A program made the position numbers and the translations under genes. This document shows positions 59,902-64,000 of a DNA stretch of 64,000 bases, piece after piece (within the stretch, counting starts at the first letter, position 1; every line of letters begins with the position of its first letter). A model generated the notes under the pieces. The model was not told the origin of the DNA and did not search any database. It saw only the letters and a program-made list of their open reading frames with translations. This DNA comes from Qingshengfaniella alkalisoli (GTDB lineage: Bacteria; Pseudomonadota; Alphaproteobacteria; Rhodobacterales; Rhodobacteraceae), in assembly GCF_007855645.1 (NCBI RefSeq), contig NZ_CP042261.1:1096501-1160500 (forward strand), read 5' to 3'.

Positions 59902-60906
59902 GTGACAAAGATTGCAATCCTAATGCCGGAGAGCACCTATCAACGCCAGATCACGCCCGCGCATCTGCGTGACCTCGAAGCTATCGCAGATGATACGGTT
60001 CGCCATTTTTCCGATATCGAGTCTTTGCAAATCGATCCTGAAATGGCGCAGGCGGAAGTTGTCATCACCGGCTGGGGCAGTTCGCGCTTCTCTGCTGCTT
60101 GCCTTGACCGGCTGCCAAATCTGCGCCTGATTGCTCATGGTGCAGGAACGCTGCGCTTTCTTATAGACCCTGTTTTGCTGGAACATGGCATCCGCGTCAC
60201 TAGCAGCGCCGCCGCGAACGCCATTCCGGTCGCTGAATTCACGTTGTCTTGGATTTTGCGCTGGAACAAGATGCTGCCCTTCTGGGAAACCGCTTACAAG
60301 CAATCTCCCGACAGTTTCCCGCTGCGCGGCAACAACAAGTTCGCCCATATCGGCAACATCAACAAGACAATCGGAATCATCGGCGCTTCCAAGGTTGGCC
60401 GACACCTTCTGCAACTTTTGCAAAGCTTCGATATGGAATGCCTTCTCGCCGATCCATTCGTCTCGGCGTCTGACATCGCCAAGCTCGGCGCAAGCAAGGT
60501 CGAACTGTCCGAGCTTCTTGAACGTAGCGATATCGTTTCGCTTAACGCCCCGCTGCTGAAAGAAACCCGCGGGATGATCGGCACGGCGGAACTTGCCCGC
60601 ATGAAAGATGGCGCCTTGTTGATCAACACGGCGCGCGGGCCGATGATAGATCATGACGCGTTGCTGCGCGAACTCCAATCGGAGCGTCTCAGCGCCGTTC
60701 TGGACGTGACGGACCCGGAGCCCCTGCCAGATGACTCGCCCTTCCTTGCTCTCGACAACGTATTCTTGACCCCGCATGTTGCCGGATCGCTTGGCACCGA
60801 AATCCACCGTATGACCGATAGTGTCATTTCCGAGATCAAGCTGTTTCTGGACAAGGGTGAATTGCGTCATGAGGTTCGGCTAGAGAACTGGGCTACCGCA
60901 GCATGA
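59902..60906 (+). CDS. D-isomer-specific 2-hydroxyacid dehydrogenase
   Basis: A 334-aa NAD-dependent dehydrogenase of the phosphoglycerate/glyoxylate reductase superfamily. The Rossmann motif reads GIIGASKVGRHLL (a GxSxxG variant), the substrate arginine is in INTARGPMIDHDAL, and the catalytic histidine is in FLTPHVAGSLGTEIHRM. The start is a GTG at 59902, with GAGGTCAGGG upstream. In this cluster it probably oxidises or reduces a sugar acid; serine synthesis is unlikely given the context. It overlaps the next gene by 4 nt. Confidence 0.88.
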   Translation: MTKIAILMPESTYQRQITPAHLRDLEAIADDTVRHFSDIESLQIDPEMAQAEVVITGWGSSRFSAACLDRLPNLRLIAHGAGTLRFLIDPVLLEHGIRVTSSAAANAIPVAEFTLSWILRWNKMLPFWETAYKQSPDSFPLRGNNKFAHIGNINKTIGIIGASKVGRHLLQLLQSFDMECLLADPFVSASDIAKLGASKVELSELLERSDIVSLNAPLLKETRGMIGTAELARMKDGALLINTARGPMIDHDALLRELQSERLSAVLDVTDPEPLPDDSPFLALDNVFLTPHVAGSLGTEIHRMTDSVISEIKLFLDKGELRHEVRLENWATAA

Positions 60907-61703
60907 ACCAGCGCGTCACGATATCTCCCGGTTTGTGCTCGGTCACGTTTCGCCATTTATCGCCTGACGAGATCATCGCGCTTTGCGCCGATACCGGGAT
61001 CGAGGCGATTGAATGGGGCATGGACCTACATCTTCCGCCTGGAGACATTGCGCATGCCCGGAAAATTGGCCGTAGGTGCGCTGGGGCGGGAATCGCCCTG
61101 CCAACCGTCGGATCCTATGTGCGCTGCGAAGACAACAACCCGGACGAGCTGAAACCCGTGCTGGAATCGGCGAATGCAGTCGGCGCAAGGTCGGTGCGCA
61201 TTTGGGCTGGCACCGCGGGCAGCGCGGAGATTTCCGCCGAGCACCGCGCCAGAACCATCGACACAATCCGCGACTATTGCGATCTAGCACAGGATGCGGG
61301 GCTGGTCTTGTCGCTGGAATACCACGGCAACACCCTCACGGATACGCTGCAATCGACGCTCGACACATTGGCGACCGTCAATCATCCCGCGCTCACCAGC
61401 TACTGGCAACCGCGCAAGGCAGGTCCGATCGAGAAAGCGATGATCGAGGTCGAGTCGCTACATGAATATCTTTCCCATATTCATTGTTTTCACTGGGAAA
61501 GTTATCAGAATCGTTATGCTCTTTCAGATGGGCGGAACTACTGGAAAACCCTGTTTACCCATCTGGCGAATATCGCGATGGCGGGTCCCGACGAAACTCG
61601 CTGGGCCTTTCTTGAATTCGTCCGCGGCGACGATCCCGATCAGTTTCGGGAAGATGCCGCAACACTGATCGCGCTGCTCGAAGAGGTCAATGTGAGTGGC
61701 TGA
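60903..61703 (+). CDS. Sugar phosphate isomerase/epimerase-like TIM-barrel protein
   Basis: A 266-aa xylose-isomerase-like barrel. Metal-binding candidates are the glutamates in GIEAIEWGMDLHLP and VLSLEYHGNTLTDT, with histidines in HIHCFHWESYQ. Such proteins isomerise sugars or dehydrate inosose-type compounds; the exact substrate is unknown. The ATG overlaps the dehydrogenase stop (ATGA). Next to the LacI regulator and transporter it supports a carbohydrate pathway. Confidence 0.84.
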   Translation: MNQRVTISPGLCSVTFRHLSPDEIIALCADTGIEAIEWGMDLHLPPGDIAHARKIGRRCAGAGIALPTVGSYVRCEDNNPDELKPVLESANAVGARSVRIWAGTAGSAEISAEHRARTIDTIRDYCDLAQDAGLVLSLEYHGNTLTDTLQSTLDTLATVNHPALTSYWQPRKAGPIEKAMIEVESLHEYLSHIHCFHWESYQNRYALSDGRNYWKTLFTHLANIAMAGPDETRWAFLEFVRGDDPDQFREDAATLIALLEEVNVSG

Positions 61704-61726
61704 CAGCTAAATAAGGGAGGAAGACA

Positions 61727-63616
61727 ATGAAACGACATCTAACGAAGCTGAAGACCGGTGCGGCCCTTGCCGCGCTAATAGCGGCCAGCCCTGCACTGGC
61801 GGAATACCAGCAGGCACCGACGCTCGACGGTCAGGTTGAATCCGGTGATCTGGCCCCGGTCGCGGAACGCCTGCCATCCGAGCCGATGCAACTCGAAGCA
61901 CCAGAAGTCGGCAGCTATGGCGGCACCTGGCGCAGCGCGGTCAAAGGTAACAATGACGAAGGTTGGATTCGTCGTTCGAGCGGCTATGATCCGTTGGTCA
62001 AGTACACCTTCGAATGGGACGGCATCGAGCCGAACATCGCCAAGGAATGGGAAGTCAGCGAGGACGGCCTGACCTACACCTTCCACCTGCGCGAGGGTCA
62101 CAAATGGTCGGATGGGACGCCGTTCACCGCAGATGACGTGCTTTTTGCAGTCAATGACGTCATCAACAATGACGAATTTATCGGCAACCGACCTGCAGCC
62201 CTTCTGGGTGCGGTCGCAAGCGCACCCGACCCGCAAACCGTCGTGATCACCCTGTCCACACCCAACAGTCTGTTCCTTGAACATCTGGCGTCCGTGGACG
62301 GAATCCAGGTCGTTCACATGCAAAAGGCGTTCTGCTCGCAGTATCATCCGGACTACAACCCCGACGCCAACAAGCTGGCAACCGATGCCGGCCTGACCGG
62401 CTGGGGCGAAGCGATGATGAACAATTGTGGTATCAGCCGTGCCCGCAATGCTGACCGCCCGACCTTGTTCGCGTGGGACCAGCAGACCGATTATGACGGC
62501 ATCAACACGCCGCTGAAATTCGTGCGCAACCCCTATTACTTCAAGGTCGATCAGGACGGGAACCAGCTTCCCTATATCGACGAGTTGAGCATGACGCAGG
62601 TCGAAGACGCGAATTCCATCGTACTGATGGGTATCGCGGGCGAGATCGATATGACCAACCGTCATATCGACAATGTCGCCAACAAGCCTGTCTTCTTCGA
62701 CAACCAGGAAAAGGGCGACTATTCGCTCTATGACACGGTCCCGGCGGATATGAATTCCGCGATCATCCAGTTGAACCTGAACTATGAAGATGACGGTTTC
62801 CGCGAAGTGTTCCAGGACAAGGACTTCCGCATCGCGCTGAGCCACGGCATCGACCGCGAAGAAATCATCGACGTGGTCTATGCGGGACAGGGCGAGCCCT
62901 ACCAAGCAGCACCACGCCCGGAATCGCCCTTCTACGATGAAGAACTGGCCAAGCAGTACACGGAATGGGATCCGGACACCGCCAACCAGATGCTCGATGA
63001 TCTGGGCCTGACGGACACCAATGACGAAGGCATCAGGCTGCTGCCCGATGGTCGCCCGATCAGCATTCGTATCGACGTGACAACGGATATCGGCGTCTAT
63101 CTGGACATCCTCGAACTCGTCGCTCTTCAGTGGGAAGAAATCGGCATCGACCTGGATGTGCGCAAAGCTGAACGGTCCTATGTCTATGAACAGAAGGACA
63201 ACAACCGCCATATGGCCCATGTCTGGAAAGGCGATGGCGGACTTGGCGATGCGATGCTCGACTCGCGCTACTACGTGCCGATGAGTGGAGAGTCCGCCTT
63301 TGCTCTGCTCTGGGCACGCAACTGGTTCGATCCGAACAACGCGATCATCGAGGAGCCGCCGGCGGAAGTCGCGCAACAACTCGACCTTTACAAGAAGATG
63401 TATGAGGCAACCTCGACCGAAGAACGTGACGATCTGTTCCGCCAGATACTCGATATCACCAAGGACGAGTTCTACACCATCGGCATTTCGCTGCCTCCGA
63501 AGAGCTTCGGCATCGCATCAAACAAGCTGGGCAACGTTCCACAGGACCAGCCGATGGCATGGATCTATCCGAACCCCGGCCCGATGAACACGTCGCTGCT
63601 GTTCTTCCGCCAGTAA
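61727..63616 (+). CDS. Opp-type (SBP_bac_5) ABC transporter substrate-binding protein
   Basis: A 629-aa periplasmic protein with a signal peptide (MKRHLTKLKTGAALAALIAA, cleavage after SPALA). The body is the oligopeptide/dipeptide-type binding fold: YTFHLREGHKWSDGTPFTAD and LALSHGIDREEI-like RIALSHGIDREEIIDVVY segments. A GGGAGG box precedes the ATG. Several Rhizobium homologues of this type (AgpA, for alpha-galactosides) carry sugars, and the neighbouring genes favour a carbohydrate over a peptide. Confidence 0.9.
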   Translation: MKRHLTKLKTGAALAALIAASPALAEYQQAPTLDGQVESGDLAPVAERLPSEPMQLEAPEVGSYGGTWRSAVKGNNDEGWIRRSSGYDPLVKYTFEWDGIEPNIAKEWEVSEDGLTYTFHLREGHKWSDGTPFTADDVLFAVNDVINNDEFIGNRPAALLGAVASAPDPQTVVITLSTPNSLFLEHLASVDGIQVVHMQKAFCSQYHPDYNPDANKLATDAGLTGWGEAMMNNCGISRARNADRPTLFAWDQQTDYDGINTPLKFVRNPYYFKVDQDGNQLPYIDELSMTQVEDANSIVLMGIAGEIDMTNRHIDNVANKPVFFDNQEKGDYSLYDTVPADMNSAIIQLNLNYEDDGFREVFQDKDFRIALSHGIDREEIIDVVYAGQGEPYQAAPRPESPFYDEELAKQYTEWDPDTANQMLDDLGLTDTNDEGIRLLPDGRPISIRIDVTTDIGVYLDILELVALQWEEIGIDLDVRKAERSYVYEQKDNNRHMAHVWKGDGGLGDAMLDSRYYVPMSGESAFALLWARNWFDPNNAIIEEPPAEVAQQLDLYKKMYEATSTEERDDLFRQILDITKDEFYTIGISLPPKSFGIASNKLGNVPQDQPMAWIYPNPGPMNTSLLFFRQ

Positions 63617-63623
63617 CCTCCCG

Positions 63624-63653
63624 AGGGCAATCCGCGCATCCGCGCGGGTTGCC
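63624..63653 (+). promoter_or_regulatory. Intercistronic stem-loop between binding protein and permease
   Basis: GGGCAATCCGCGC (63624-63636) pairs with GCGCGGGTTGCCC (63641-63653) with one G-U and an ATCC loop. There is no T-run, so it is probably an RNA-stabilising or partial-attenuation hairpin that raises binding-protein levels over permease levels. Its right arm ends 18 nt before the permease ATG. Confidence 0.7.
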
Positions 63654-63670
63654 CATCAAGGACAAAACCA

Positions 63671-64000
63671 ATGCTTCAATTTATCGCCAACCGGATCCTC
63701 ACGATGATCGGCATGACGCTCGTGCTGTCCTTCGTGTGCTTCTTCATCATCCAGCTGCCACCGGGTGACGTCATCAGCGCATATGCGGCCGAACTTTCCG
63801 CCAGCGGCGACTCCTCGTCCACCGCGCAGGTGACTGAAATGCTGCGGCAACGCTATGGTCTGGATCAGCCGTTTTTCGTCCAATACCTGAAATGGCTGCG
63901 AAACCTTCTGGTCGGCGATCTGGGCTATAGCTTCAACCTCGGCAAACCCGTGGCCGAAATCATCAACAGCCGTATCGGCATCTCGCTTCTGGTCGAGATT
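63671..64000 (+). CDS. ABC transporter permease, N-terminal part (cut by window end)
   Basis: The first 110 codons of an Opp/Dpp-type inner-membrane permease. The N-terminus MLQFIANRILTMIGMTLVLS forms helix 1, followed by the family segment FIIQLPPGDVISAY and YGLDQPFFVQYLKWLRNLL, then GDLGYSFNLGKPV. This is the usual OppB-type beginning. It completes the transporter with the upstream binding protein; further permease and ATPase genes should follow outside the window. Confidence 0.93.
   Translation, partial: MLQFIANRILTMIGMTLVLSFVCFFIIQLPPGDVISAYAAELSASGDSSSTAQVTEMLRQRYGLDQPFFVQYLKWLRNLLVGDLGYSFNLGKPVAEIINSRIGISLLVEI

Noticed and set aside
61775-63379. Long minus-strand ORF of 534 codons
   Set aside because: It lies antisense to the binding-protein gene, has no motifs or ribosome-binding site, and results from codon bias of the sense gene.

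Overview
The window reads as a chromosomal segment of an alphaproteobacterium of the order Rhodobacterales, probably the marine Roseobacter group. The evidence is ctrA with a CtrA-like box in its own promoter, a circularly permuted two-piece tmRNA with an alphaproteobacterial tag, an ATP-synthase zeta-type inhibitor protein, RNase E with an insert in its S1 domain, SspB, family-specific small proteins, and a VPLPA-CTERM surface protein. Most of it is densely packed housekeeping DNA. There are many 4-nt start/stop overlaps and four convergent gene pairs whose 3' ends overlap. No prophage, CRISPR array or complete insertion sequence was seen.

Layout. 1-7 kb: aroB(partial)-aroK, a 44-aa membrane protein, an exported protein, xerD, trmFO, gluQ, hisI and an IscU-like scaffold. 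7-12 kb: a 40-aa membrane protein behind two LexA-type boxes, recG-ligA and ctrA. 12-20 kb: tRNA-Ser(GGA), a large MscS channel, cysK, a cfa-photolyase-DinB stress operon and tmRNA. 20-29 kb: chrA, sspB, fumC, a zinc metallopeptidase, two small proteins, three tandem paralogous glycosyltransferases, ccdA and tusA. 29-44 kb: rne, a dctD lacking the GAFTGA motif, a frameshifted dctB, purQ-purS-purC, the zeta inhibitor, a radical SAM protein, a remnant ybjQ, sufE, rnd, purN-purM and rplM-rpsI. 44-57 kb: a CTERM protein, an enoyl-CoA hydratase family protein, ccmE-ccmF-ccmH, argC, murI, an acyltransferase, a LysR regulator, a probable sRNA, purL-bolA-grxD and a scar holding a CTERM tail plus the end of an IS3 transposase. 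57-64 kb: mnmA, then an accessory catabolic cluster (LacI regulator, hydroxyacid dehydrogenase, sugar-phosphate isomerase, Opp-type binding protein, permease cut by the window end).

Functional themes are de novo purine synthesis in three separate places (purQSC, purNM, purL), Fe-S and sulfur handling (IscU-like, SufE, TusA, BolA, Grx4, CysK), cytochrome c maturation (CcdA, CcmEFH), DNA repair and the SOS response (RecG, LigA, photolyase, the LexA-boxed peptide), and trans-translation with its proteolytic adaptor (tmRNA, SspB).

The strongest candidates for something undescribed are the 40-aa membrane peptide at 6924-7046, whose promoter carries two GAAC-N7-GAAC boxes over its -35 and -10 regions, and a compact two-hairpin sRNA candidate at about 53728-53802 with an exposed ACCUCCC segment. 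Broken or degenerate genes (dctB, ybjQ, CTERM/IS3 scar) mark local decay.
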